Origin: an uncultured Micrococcus sp.
GTDB lineage: Bacteria > Actinomycetota > Actinomycetes > Actinomycetales > Micrococcaceae
Reading direction: 5' to 3'
Assembly (NCBI GenBank): GCA_946222435.1
Contig: CAMIOJ010000080.1
Location: 1 to 8,367, forward strand
DNA: 8,367 bases
Part shown: one piece after another, positions 1 through 5,731 of the stretch
How the letters are laid out: each line of letters opens with the position of its first letter
How positions within the stretch are numbered: position 1 is the first letter of the stretch
The notes under the pieces: model-generated
Databases searched by the model: none
Told to the model about the DNA's origin: nothing
What the model saw: the letters and a program-made list of their open reading frames with translations, nothing else
Translations under genes and position numbers: made by a program

Positions 1-1053
1 GAGCAGGCCCCGTACGGCGTGCCGCCACAGGGAATGCCCCCGCAAGGAGGGCCTCTGGGCGGGCCGCCACAGGGAGGCTTCCCGCCGGCCGCTCCCCCGC
101 CGATGCCGATGCCGATGAAGCCGCTGGACCTGCCGCTGATCGGCGCGGACTACTCGCAGACCCTGCGCACGCCGCGGCACCGCTGGTGGCATCCGCTGGG
201 CTCGTTCGGGATCGCCCTGGGTCTGGGGATCGTGGTCATGGTCCTCGGCACGCTCGCCGTGTTCCCCGCACTGATCGCCGCCGGCGGGCCGGAGGTGCTG
301 GACGCACCCGAGGCGATGTACGACGCCGCCTTCGAGTCCGCCCCCGTGATCGCGGTGAACAACCTCATGCTGGCCGCGCTGATCCCGGTTGCCCTGCTGG
401 CGGTCCGGTGGGGCCATCCGGTCGCTTCCCGGTTCCTGCACTCGGTGGTCGGCCGGGTGCGCTGGGGGTGGATGGGCCGCTGCGCCCTGGTGCTGCTGCC
501 GCTCTACCTGGTCTACGTGGTGGGCGCGTGGGCGCTGAGCGGCGCCGAGGTCCTGCCGCGGGCCGAGGACTGGGTGTGGCTGCTGGTCATGGCGTTCGTG
601 CTGACCCCGTTCCAGGCGGCCGGAGAGGAGTATCTGTTCCGCGGCTGGGTGCTGGCCTCGGTGGGCTCCTGGTTCCGCAGGCCGCTGGCGGGCTGGATCG
701 TGGGCGGGGTGGTCTCCACCGCGATCTTCGCCCTGGCCCACGGGTCGCTGGACGTCTGGATCCTGATCGACCTCGGCGCGTTCGCGGCGGCCGCGGTGTG
801 GCTGACGTGGCGCACCGGCGGCCTGGAGGCGGCGGTCGCCCTGCATGTGGTGAACAACGTGGTGGTCATCGCGGCGGGCACGCTCGCGGGGACCGTGACC
901 GAGTCCTACGTGGACCCCTCGGCCACCGGAGACCCGGCCACCGCCCTCACCTCCGCGGTGTTCTCGTTCCTCTGCGCAGGCCTGCTGGGCTGGCAGGCGA
1001 GGCGTGCCGGCGTCGAGCGGACCGTCCCGGCGGAGGTCGGCGCCCGCCCCTGA
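1..1053 (+). CDS. CPBP-family intramembrane metalloprotease (5' partial)
   Basis: Probable integral membrane protease of the CPBP (CAAX protease and bacteriocin-processing, Rce1-like) family. The reading frame is open to the left edge, so the true start may lie upstream; a GTG at 19 is the first possible start inside the window. Counting from that GTG, all three family motifs are present: EExxxR (E203, E204, R208 in GEEYLFRG), FxxxH (F237 to H241) and HxxxN (H276 to N280). The Glu and His residues are the expected metal ligands and catalytic residues. About eight hydrophobic segments are visible, at roughly 63-88, 109-128, 152-175, 186-200, 225-242, 246-263, 270-290 and 308-325. Before the first helix is a cytosolic-looking leader rich in Pro, Gly, Gln and Met, with PPQG repeats and PMPMPM. 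Bacterial members have been linked to bacteriocin self-immunity, protein processing or membrane-protein turnover; no substrate can be inferred here. It converges on the D-amino-acid oxidase gene. The family call is firm and the role is unknown. Confidence 0.9.
   Translation, partial: EQAPYGVPPQGMPPQGGPLGGPPQGGFPPAAPPPMPMPMKPLDLPLIGADYSQTLRTPRHRWWHPLGSFGIALGLGIVVMVLGTLAVFPALIAAGGPEVLDAPEAMYDAAFESAPVIAVNNLMLAALIPVALLAVRWGHPVASRFLHSVVGRVRWGWMGRCALVLLPLYLVYVVGAWALSGAEVLPRAEDWVWLLVMAFVLTPFQAAGEEYLFRGWVLASVGSWFRRPLAGWIVGGVVSTAIFALAHGSLDVWILIDLGAFAAAAVWLTWRTGGLEAAVALHVVNNVVVIAAGTLAGTVTESYVDPSATGDPATALTSAVFSFLCAGLLGWQARRAGVERTVPAEVGARP
100..117 (+). repeat. Short in-frame hexanucleotide repeat, three copies of CCGATG
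   Basis: Three exact copies of CCGATG encode PMPMPM just before the first conserved part of the CPBP protein. Upstream, a 13-bp stretch (GCCGCCACAGGGA) occurs at 21-33 and again at 63-75, 42 bp apart and in frame, encoding the PPQG repeats. Both are internal to the coding sequence and length changes would stay in frame. The leader therefore looks like a fast-changing low-complexity tail rather than a folded domain. Confidence 0.6.
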
Positions 1054-1059
1054 GCCTCG

Positions 1060-1092
1060 CCCCGGAGCGTTTTGCTAGCGAAAACGCCGGGG
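1060..1092. terminator. Shared bidirectional terminator hairpin between convergent genes
   Basis: A 12-bp stem is visible: CCCCGG (1060-1065) pairs with CCGGGG (1087-1092), then CGTTTT (1068-1073) pairs with AAAACG (1081-1086), with a 2-base bulge at 1066-1067 and a 7-base loop GCTAGCG at 1074-1080. It begins 7 bases past the protease stop and lies 8 bases past the oxidase stop on the other strand, filling the gap between convergent genes. There is no U-run after the stem on either strand; the T/A tracts are inside the stem. That fits the U-poor terminators common in GC-rich actinobacteria. Function is inferred from structure and position. Confidence 0.8.
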
Positions 1093-1100
1093 AAGGAGCC

Positions 1101-2033
1101 TCAGAGTCCGGCCTGCAGCAGCGACGCGGCCTCGTCCGCGCAGCCCCAGGACAGCGTGACGCCGGCGCCGCCGTGGCCGTAGCAGTGCACCACGGGCGTC
1201 GAGCCCAGGGTCTCGGCCTCCAGCCGCACCGCCGGGCGGACCGGCCGCAGCCCCACCCGATGCTCGCGGATCTGGGCCCCGGCCAGCTCGGGCACCAGCT
1301 TCACGGCACGGTCCAGGACCGCCGCGCCGATCGCCGGCACCGGGGCGGTCCGGGTGTCCTCCGGGTCCGAGGTGCCGCCCACCACGATGTCCCTCTCCCG
1401 AGGGAACACGTACACCGGCTGCTCCCCGGTCTGGTCCAGGGCCCAGCGGGTCAGCCCGCACTGCCGCAGCAGCAGGATCTGCCCGCGCGCGGTGGACATG
1501 CTCGGATCCGGCAGCAGCTCACGCGCCCCGAGACCGGCGGCCACCACGGTGGGCACGCCGTCGTCCGGCACGGCCTGAAGCCTCCGCCGCTCGATCCGTC
1601 CGCCACGGCCCTCGACCCTGCTCACCAGCCAGCCCAGGTAGACGCTCATGTCAGCCAGGGGCGCTGCGAACGCCCAGCCTCCGCCGGGCTCACCGTCCCG
1701 GCCGTCCACCCGCCGGAAGTCGATGACGTCCGTGGCCCAGGCCGGGTCCGGCAGCTGCCCCACCCCCACCTCGGTGCCGTCCACCAGGTGCACGCCCGAG
1801 GCCGGCTCCTGTTCGGCCAGGCGCACCAGTTCGGCCAGCGTCTGCACGCCCCACGCGGTCACCCGGTCCACCGGGGCGGCCAGGTACGGGTACCAGAGGG
1901 CGCCGGCCACCCGTGAGGTGGTCTGCTGCGGGTCCTTCTCCGTCAGCACCGTCACCGTGTGCCCGGCCTCGAGCAGGCGCACCGCGCAGCTCAGTCCGAT
2001 CACCCCGGCGCCGATCACGCGCACCTCTGCCAT
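1101..2033 (-). CDS. dao: D-amino-acid oxidase (FAD-dependent)
   Basis: Predicted D-amino-acid oxidase (DAO/DAAO family), which oxidises D-amino acids with FAD and O2 to imino acids (then 2-oxo acids and ammonia) and H2O2. The 310-aa protein starts with a Rossmann FAD-binding motif, VIGAGVIGLS at residues 6-15. It also has GALWYPY (44-50), ARGQILLL (182-189), YVFPRERDIVVGG (208-220) and RPVRPAVRLE (263-272), the block that holds the carboxylate-binding Arg in known oxidases. It ends with the family signature HCYGHGGAGVTLSWGCA (283-299), in which Cys284 replaces the usual Asn, His or Ala. The compact length, lack of a signal peptide and lack of membrane helices suggest a cytoplasmic enzyme. 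The ATG at 2033 is chosen because a GAGGAGG site lies 7 bases upstream and the Rossmann fold starts at residue 4; a longer frame back to 2156 is Arg-rich and non-homologous. It is the last gene of the cluster, 49 bases after the methyltransferase. A glycine oxidase (ThiO) is less likely given the C-terminal signature. Substrate preference is not readable. Confidence 0.92.
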   Translation of the reverse strand: MAEVRVIGAGVIGLSCAVRLLEAGHTVTVLTEKDPQQTTSRVAGALWYPYLAAPVDRVTAWGVQTLAELVRLAEQEPASGVHLVDGTEVGVGQLPDPAWATDVIDFRRVDGRDGEPGGGWAFAAPLADMSVYLGWLVSRVEGRGGRIERRRLQAVPDDGVPTVVAAGLGARELLPDPSMSTARGQILLLRQCGLTRWALDQTGEQPVYVFPRERDIVVGGTSDPEDTRTAPVPAIGAAVLDRAVKLVPELAGAQIREHRVGLRPVRPAVRLEAETLGSTPVVHCYGHGGAGVTLSWGCADEAASLLQAGL

Positions 2034-2040
2034 GCCCCGT

Positions 2041-2047
2041 CCTCCTC
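2041..2047 (-). promoter_or_regulatory. Shine-Dalgarno site deciding the D-amino-acid oxidase start
   Basis: The minus strand reads GAGGAGG here, 7 bases before the ATG at 2033. Strength and spacing are near ideal, which fixes the start and suggests the oxidase is translated independently of the upstream methyltransferase, unlike the overlapping junctions further up the cluster. Confidence 0.85.
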
Positions 2048-2082
2048 TGTGTGGGCCGCCGTCTCGTCCTCGCCGCGCCGTC

Positions 2083-2931
2083 TCAGCGCCGCCGCGGCCG
2101 GCGGGCACGCCACGCGACGGTGAGGTACGGCACCGTGAGCACCTCGTCCTCAGCATGGCCGAGGTGCTCGTGCAGGTACCAGTCCAGGTTCGCGATCATC
2201 CTCTCCCGCGTGGGCCGCCCCGCCCGCAGCCAGTAGGAGCGCGAGGCCATCAGGCCGTGCAGCTGCGCCGGCCGCAGCTGCATGGACCAGCTCCAGCGCT
2301 CGTGTTCCTCGGGCCCGAACGGTGCGGCAAAGCGGCGCTGCTCGGGGGCGGCGGCGTGCACGTCCCCGGCATGCATGATCCGGGTCAGCCGGTGCACCCA
2401 CGGCACGGTGGTGTCCAGCTGGTTCCACACCGCCGCCAGGCGCCCGCCCGGGCGCAGCACGCGGGCAGACTCGGCGCTCGCCGCCGGCACGTCCACCCAG
2501 TGCCAAGCCTGAGCCGCCACCACGACGTCGGCACTGGCCTCCGCCAGCCCGCTCGCCTCCGCGGTGCCCGGCAGGGCGCTCACGCGCCCGGAGGGATCCG
2601 CCACGTCCCGGGCGAGGACGGCGCGCATGGACTCCGACGGCTCGACCGCCGCCACGAAGCGCACCTGGTCCGCGGGCCGGGCGGCGAGCAGACGGGTGAA
2701 CAGACCGGTGCCGGCGCCCAGGTCCACCACGTCCAGCGGCGCCCCGAGGTCCGCGAGGACCCAGTCCACCGCGGCGGACGGGTAGGAGGGGCGGACGGCG
2801 TCGTAGTGCTCGCCCTCCTCCGCCGTGACGTCGAAGGGGTTCACCCCCTGCGTGCGGGTGATCGCGGCCCTGCCCGGCAGGGACGGGACCGGTCGCGCGG
2901 ACGGCGAGGGGCCGTCGTCGGGAAGGGTCAC
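2083..2931 (-). CDS. Class I SAM-dependent methyltransferase (substrate unknown)
   Basis: Predicted cytoplasmic S-adenosylmethionine-dependent methyltransferase of 282 aa, Methyltransf_11/25-like. SAM-binding motif I is VVDLGAGTGLF at residues 68-78; the acidic residue after strand 2 is E97 in VEPS; D135 lies in the motif II region, followed by AQAWHW (140-145); and RVLRPGGRLAAVWN (157-170) is the motif III region. Before motif I, YDAVRPSYP (43-51) resembles the family stretch also seen in trans-aconitate methyltransferase-like proteins, but the substrate cannot be assigned. The tail is strongly basic (RARRPRRR). The GTG start overlaps the ribF stop as GTGA, implying translational coupling. 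There is no Shine-Dalgarno before this GTG, so a second GTG at 2844 (residue 30), just before the family homology begins, is an alternative; the first 29 residues are Pro/Ser/Arg-rich and unconserved-looking. The family is clear, but the exact start and the function are not. Confidence 0.85.
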   Translation of the reverse strand: MTLPDDGPSPSARPVPSLPGRAAITRTQGVNPFDVTAEEGEHYDAVRPSYPSAAVDWVLADLGAPLDVVDLGAGTGLFTRLLAARPADQVRFVAAVEPSESMRAVLARDVADPSGRVSALPGTAEASGLAEASADVVVAAQAWHWVDVPAASAESARVLRPGGRLAAVWNQLDTTVPWVHRLTRIMHAGDVHAAAPEQRRFAAPFGPEEHERWSWSMQLRPAQLHGLMASRSYWLRAGRPTRERMIANLDWYLHEHLGHAEDEVLTVPYLTVAWRARRPRRR

Positions 2932-3893
2932 GAGGAGGCGAGGATCGCGCGGACCTGCTCTACGTCCTGGTGCATCTGGGCGACCAGCTTCTCCACACCC
3001 TCGTAGGCGACCATGCCGCGGATGCGGGCGACGAACTCGACGTCGATGCGCTTGCCGTAGAGGTCGAAGTCCTCGACCCGCTCGTCCGGGCGATCGATCA
3101 CATGGGCCTCCACCACGCGGCGCACGCCCTCGAAGGTGGGGTTGGTGCCGATGGAGATCGCGGCGGGCCAGACCGTGCCGTCCCCCTCGTGCACCCGGCC
3201 GGCATAGACGCCGTCCGCGGGGATCATGCCCTCGGAATCGGCGGCCAGGTTGGCGGTGGGGAAGCCGAGCTCGCGGCCGCGGGCGTAGCCGTGCACGACC
3301 TCGCCGGAGACCACGTGGTTGCGGCCCAGCACGGCGGCGGCCTCCGCCACGTCCCCGGCGGTGAGCGCCTCGCGGACCCAGGTGGAGGAGCAGCGCCGGT
3401 CAGGATGCTCGGGCACGTCCGCGGGGAACTCGTCCACCGCGATGACCTCGAAGCCGTGGGTGCGGCCGAGGTCCACCATGGTGCCGAAGTCACCGGAGTT
3501 GCGGTGGCCGAAGCGCACGTCGTGGCCGACCACCACCGCGACGGCGTGCAGGCCGTCCACGAACATGGACGTCACGAACTCCTCCGGCGTCTGCCGGGCG
3601 AACTCGAGGGTGTAGTGCTGCTGCAGCACCGCGTCCACGCCGGTCTGGGCCAGCAGGTCGATGCGCTGGCGCGGGCTGACGATGTCCTCGTGCGGTGCCT
3701 CCGGCTGGTGCACGGCCCGCGGATGCGGGGCGAACGTCACCACCACGGCCGCGTGGCCGCCGGCGCGGGCGCGCTCCACCACGGAGGTGAGCACCTTGCG
3801 GTGGCCGCGGTGCACGCCGTCGAAGTTGCCCAGCGCCACCACGGTGCCGGGCAGGTCCGCCGGCACCTCGTCCAGAGACGTCCACACCTGCAT
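2928..3893 (-). CDS. ribF: Bifunctional riboflavin kinase / FMN adenylyltransferase RibF
   Basis: Converts riboflavin to FMN (riboflavin kinase) and FMN to FAD (FAD synthetase), supplying flavin cofactors in the cytoplasm. The 321-aa length is typical for bacterial RibF. The N-terminal nucleotidyltransferase domain carries GNFDGVHRGH (22-31), with the HxGH-type nucleotide-binding motif, and SSTWVR (169-174), matching the ISSTxIR motif. The C-terminal kinase domain carries GRELGFPTAN (206-215), SIGTNPTF (247-254), a Glu at 263 in VEAHVID consistent with the catalytic base, and FDLYGKRIDVEF (276-287). The ATG lies directly after the stop of the upstream membrane-protein gene (TGAATG), with AAGGAG 6 bases before it, so coupled translation is likely. 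There is no room for an FMN riboswitch at this junction. The stop overlaps the methyltransferase start. Linkage to truB is common in bacteria; the two small membrane-protein genes in between are not part of the classical block. Confidence 0.97.
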   Translation of the reverse strand: MQVWTSLDEVPADLPGTVVALGNFDGVHRGHRKVLTSVVERARAGGHAAVVVTFAPHPRAVHQPEAPHEDIVSPRQRIDLLAQTGVDAVLQQHYTLEFARQTPEEFVTSMFVDGLHAVAVVVGHDVRFGHRNSGDFGTMVDLGRTHGFEVIAVDEFPADVPEHPDRRCSSTWVREALTAGDVAEAAAVLGRNHVVSGEVVHGYARGRELGFPTANLAADSEGMIPADGVYAGRVHEGDGTVWPAAISIGTNPTFEGVRRVVEAHVIDRPDERVEDFDLYGKRIDVEFVARIRGMVAYEGVEKLVAQMHQDVEQVRAILASS

Positions 3894-4358
3894 TCAGGAC
3901 TCCTTCGGCTCACGGTGGGCCAGCAGCCACACCAGGCCCACGATCGGCAGCACCAGCGGAACGTAGCCGTAGCCGGCGCCGAAGCGGGACCACACGGTGT
4001 CGTCCGCGAACAGCTCCGGGTGCAGCACCGTGGCCAGGCCCACGCCCACCACGCCCACCAGCTCGATGAGCACGGCCGCCAGGGAGACGAGCCAGGCGGT
4101 GCGGCCGGTGCGGGCCAGGGACAGGGTGGCGACGATGTAGACGACCGCGGCGAACGCCGAGAGGACATAGGCCACGGGGGCGCGGTCGAAGTGGCTGAGG
4201 ATCTGGAACAGGCTGCGGGCCAGCGCCGAGAGGGCGAAGACCGCGTAGACCATCACGATGATCCGGCCCAGGCCCTGATTGCGCCGGGGCGGGGCGGTGT
4301 CGGTCTGCCGGGCGGTGTCGGTCTGCCGGGCGGTGTCGGTCTGCCGGGCGGTGCGCAT
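3894..4358 (-). CDS. Small four-helix membrane protein with N-terminal TARQTD repeats (unknown function)
   Basis: A 154-aa protein of unrecognised function. The first 26 residues are cytosolic-looking: three tandem copies of TARQTD, then a short PRR-containing linker. Four hydrophobic segments follow at about 32-53, 60-82, 86-110 and 131-147, with few charges in the membrane and a short polar tail (AHREPKES). The stretch VWSRFGAGYGYVPLVLP (122-138), before and into helix 4, is rich in Gly, Tyr and Pro and looks like the most conserved element. I see no catalytic motif, transporter signature or signal peptide. The ATG at 4358 is preferred because AGGAGG precedes it, but the spacing is only 3 bases; a GTG at 4370 would add MRRT and make a GTGA overlap with the upstream stop, as at two other junctions. 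It directly abuts ribF (TGAATG). It may act with the neighbouring 122-aa membrane protein, as inferred from adjacency and similar size. Confidence 0.82.
   Translation of the reverse strand: MRTARQTDTARQTDTARQTDTAPPRRNQGLGRIIVMVYAVFALSALARSLFQILSHFDRAPVAYVLSAFAAVVYIVATLSLARTGRTAWLVSLAAVLIELVGVVGVGLATVLHPELFADDTVWSRFGAGYGYVPLVLPIVGLVWLLAHREPKES
4292..4353 (-). repeat. 18-bp tandem repeat (three perfect copies plus 8 bp) in the membrane-protein N-terminus
   Basis: The plus-strand unit GGGCGGTGTCGGTCTGCC occurs identically at 4292-4309, 4310-4327 and 4328-4345, followed by a partial copy at 4346-4353. It lies immediately after the start codon of the 154-aa gene and encodes the TARQTD hexapeptide repeat. 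The unit is a multiple of three, so copy number can change without breaking the frame. Perfect identity between copies, including wobble positions, suggests recent slippage duplication. Confidence 0.95.
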
Positions 4359-4360
4359 GG

Positions 4361-4368
4361 TCCTCCTC
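4361..4368 (-). promoter_or_regulatory. Shine-Dalgarno site overlapping a stop codon
   Basis: The minus strand reads GAGGAGGA here, sharing two bases with the TGA stop (4369-4367) of the 122-aa gene and ending just before the ATG at 4358. A ribosome finishing the first gene would sit on the ribosome-binding site of the second. The spacing of AGGAGG to the ATG is short (3 bases), so terminating ribosomes may matter for initiation. Confidence 0.65.
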
Positions 4369-4735
4369 ACCACTGTCCGTACCAGATGACCTGCATGCGG
4401 TGGAGCATGACCACCACGGTGGGACCGGCCACGGCCATCACCACGTTGGCCCACCGGGTCTTGTCCGTGATGGCCCAGGCGAGCGCGATCGGCGGGACGA
4501 TCAGCGCCGTGAGCACGTATCCCCAGAACTCCCAGCCCGGCCCGTTGAGGGTGTCCCCGCCCAGCTGGCGGACGATCGCGGCGCCGCCGTAGACGAGCAG
4601 GAACAGCTCCACCGCGGCGACCGAGAGGATCGCGGAGTCCGCCGGGTAGCGACGGAGGACGGCGGCCACCAGGCAGACGAGCAGGGACAGCACGCCGATC
4701 ACGGTGCCGGTCCAGAACCAGGCGTCCAGGATCAC
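4367..4735 (-). CDS. Small four-helix membrane protein (unknown function)
   Basis: A 122-aa, very hydrophobic protein that I cannot assign to a function. Four membrane helices are likely at about 7-27, 35-57, 69-90 and 95-113, joined by short loops. Polar or unusual positions include RRYPADS (28-34) between helices 1 and 2, GWEFWGY (67-73) entering helix 3, a PP pair at 81-82 inside helix 3, and DKTRW (91-95) between helices 3 and 4. There is no signal peptide, catalytic motif or ligand-binding motif. The start is GTG at 4735, which overlaps the truB stop as GTGA; a strong AAGGAGG lies 7 bases upstream inside the truB coding sequence, so the start is well supported. It is followed 8 bases later by another four-helix protein gene, and the pair may form one membrane complex, which is an inference from arrangement only. 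Confidence 0.85.
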   Translation of the reverse strand: MILDAWFWTGTVIGVLSLLVCLVAAVLRRYPADSAILSVAAVELFLLVYGGAAIVRQLGGDTLNGPGWEFWGYVLTALIVPPIALAWAITDKTRWANVVMAVAGPTVVVMLHRMQVIWYGQW

Positions 4736-5718
4736 GGGCGGGCCTCCTTCTGCGCGGAGCCGGTGCCGCCGGTGCCCGGTCCCTCGGCGGGGGCGAACAC
4801 GAGGTGCGGACGGGCGACGTCCAGCCCGCGGCGGCGGCCGTCCTTCAGCAGGGCGACGACGGTGCCGTCGGCACGGCGGGCGGCGGTGAGCTCCGCGTCG
4901 GTGCCGGTGGGGTCGATGGCGCGGCCGAAGGAGAGCTCCTCGGCCTCATGGTCGGTCAGGTCCCGGACGGGGAACAGGTCCGCGGCGGCGGCGGAGAGCC
5001 CGGTCATGGCGAAGCCCCCGGCGAGGGCATCGAGGCTGTGGGCGTCGGCCACGTGGAACGGGCCGACCCTCGTGCGCCGCAGCATGGTCAGGTGCCCGCC
5101 GACCTCGAGGGCCTCCCCCAGGTCCCGGGCCAGCGCACGGATGTAGGTGCCGGAGGAGCAGTGGACGCGCACGTCCAGGTCCACCACGCGCCCCTCGTCC
5201 AGGCGGCGCACCTCGAGGACGTCGAAGGAGTGCACGGTGACGGGACGGGCGTCCAGCTGCACGTCCTCGCCCGCGCGGACGCGGTCGTAGGCGCGGCGGC
5301 CGGCCACCTTCAGGGCGGACACGGCGGAGGGGACCTGCTCGATGTCCCCGGTGAGGAGGGCGACCTGCTCGGCCACGCGCTCCTCAGTGACGGCGTTCGC
5401 CAGGCGGGTCTGGACGACCTCGCCCTCGGCGTCGTCGGTGACGGTGGAGACCCCGAGACGGATCGTGGCCTCGTAGACCTTGTCCGTGCCGGTGATGGAC
5501 GTCAGCAGGCGGGTGGCCTTGTTGACCCCGACCACGAGCAGGCCCGTGGCCATGGGGTCGAGGGTGCCGGCATGACCGACCTTGCGGGTCCCTGCCAGCC
5601 GGCGGACGCGGCCGACCACGTCGTGCGAGGTCCAGCCGGCCGGCTTGTCGACGAGGACAACCCCCGACGCCTCGGTGCCCGGGGCGTCGGGGGCTGCTGC
5701 GGTGCGCTGAGAGCTCAC
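4732..5718 (-). CDS. truB: tRNA pseudouridine-55 synthase TruB
   Basis: Isomerises uridine 55 to pseudouridine in the T-psi-C loop of tRNAs, in the cytoplasm; it also acts as a tRNA folding chaperone in studied bacteria. The 328-aa protein has VLVDKPAGWTSHDVV (21-35), the catalytic block GHAGTLDPMATGLL (48-61) with nucleophile Asp54, DKVYEATIRLG (79-89), SALKVAGRRAYDRVRAG (134-150) and SSGTYIRALARDLG (188-201). The remaining C-terminal part fits a PUA-like RNA-binding region, ending in a Gly-rich tail. The GTG at 5718 is chosen: it lies 13 bases after the rbfA stop and leaves a short Ala/Pro-rich leader of about 18 residues. Its ribosome site is weak (GAGG 11 bases away, overlapping the rbfA stop), which suggests coupling to rbfA. 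An upstream GTG at 5784 would overlap rbfA by 53 bases and add a basic non-homologous leader. The rbfA-truB order is the classical arrangement. Confidence 0.96.
   Translation of the reverse strand: MSSQRTAAAPDAPGTEASGVVLVDKPAGWTSHDVVGRVRRLAGTRKVGHAGTLDPMATGLLVVGVNKATRLLTSITGTDKVYEATIRLGVSTVTDDAEGEVVQTRLANAVTEERVAEQVALLTGDIEQVPSAVSALKVAGRRAYDRVRAGEDVQLDARPVTVHSFDVLEVRRLDEGRVVDLDVRVHCSSGTYIRALARDLGEALEVGGHLTMLRRTRVGPFHVADAHSLDALAGGFAMTGLSAAAADLFPVRDLTDHEAEELSFGRAIDPTGTDAELTAARRADGTVVALLKDGRRRGLDVARPHLVFAPAEGPGTGGTGSAQKEARP
4743..4749 (-). promoter_or_regulatory. Shine-Dalgarno site inside truB for the 122-aa membrane protein
   Basis: The minus strand reads AAGGAGG here, within the last codons of truB and 7 bases before the GTG at 4735. 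It supports the non-ATG start of the 122-aa gene and the 4-base GTGA overlap with truB. Confidence 0.85.
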
Positions 5719-5731
5719 TGTCGGTGGGACC

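Noticed and set aside
186..1916. Plus-strand open frame crossing the CPBP gene, the terminator and the oxidase gene
   Set aside because: It spans a convergent junction with a terminator hairpin and is out of frame with two clear genes; composition is Arg/Gly/Ala-rich shadow sequence.
1101..2156. Longer D-amino-acid oxidase start at 2156
   Set aside because: The extra 41 residues are Arg/Gly-rich, overlap the methyltransferase end and precede the Rossmann motif that normally starts these enzymes; the ATG at 2033 has an excellent ribosome site.
4292..4353. CRISPR-like array
   Set aside because: The repeats are directly adjacent with no spacers, only 18 bp long and in frame inside a gene, so this is a coding minisatellite.
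3894..4358. FMN riboswitch upstream of ribF
   Set aside because: ribF starts on the base after the preceding stop codon and the upstream sequence is coding; no aptamer-like conserved blocks were seen.
2970..4592. Long plus-strand open frame (540 codons) opposite ribF and the membrane-protein genes
   Set aside because: It is antisense to ribF and two other genes with clear homology or start signals, its translation is His/Val/Gly/Asp-rich with no domain, and it has no ribosome site. High-GC genomes produce such shadow frames.
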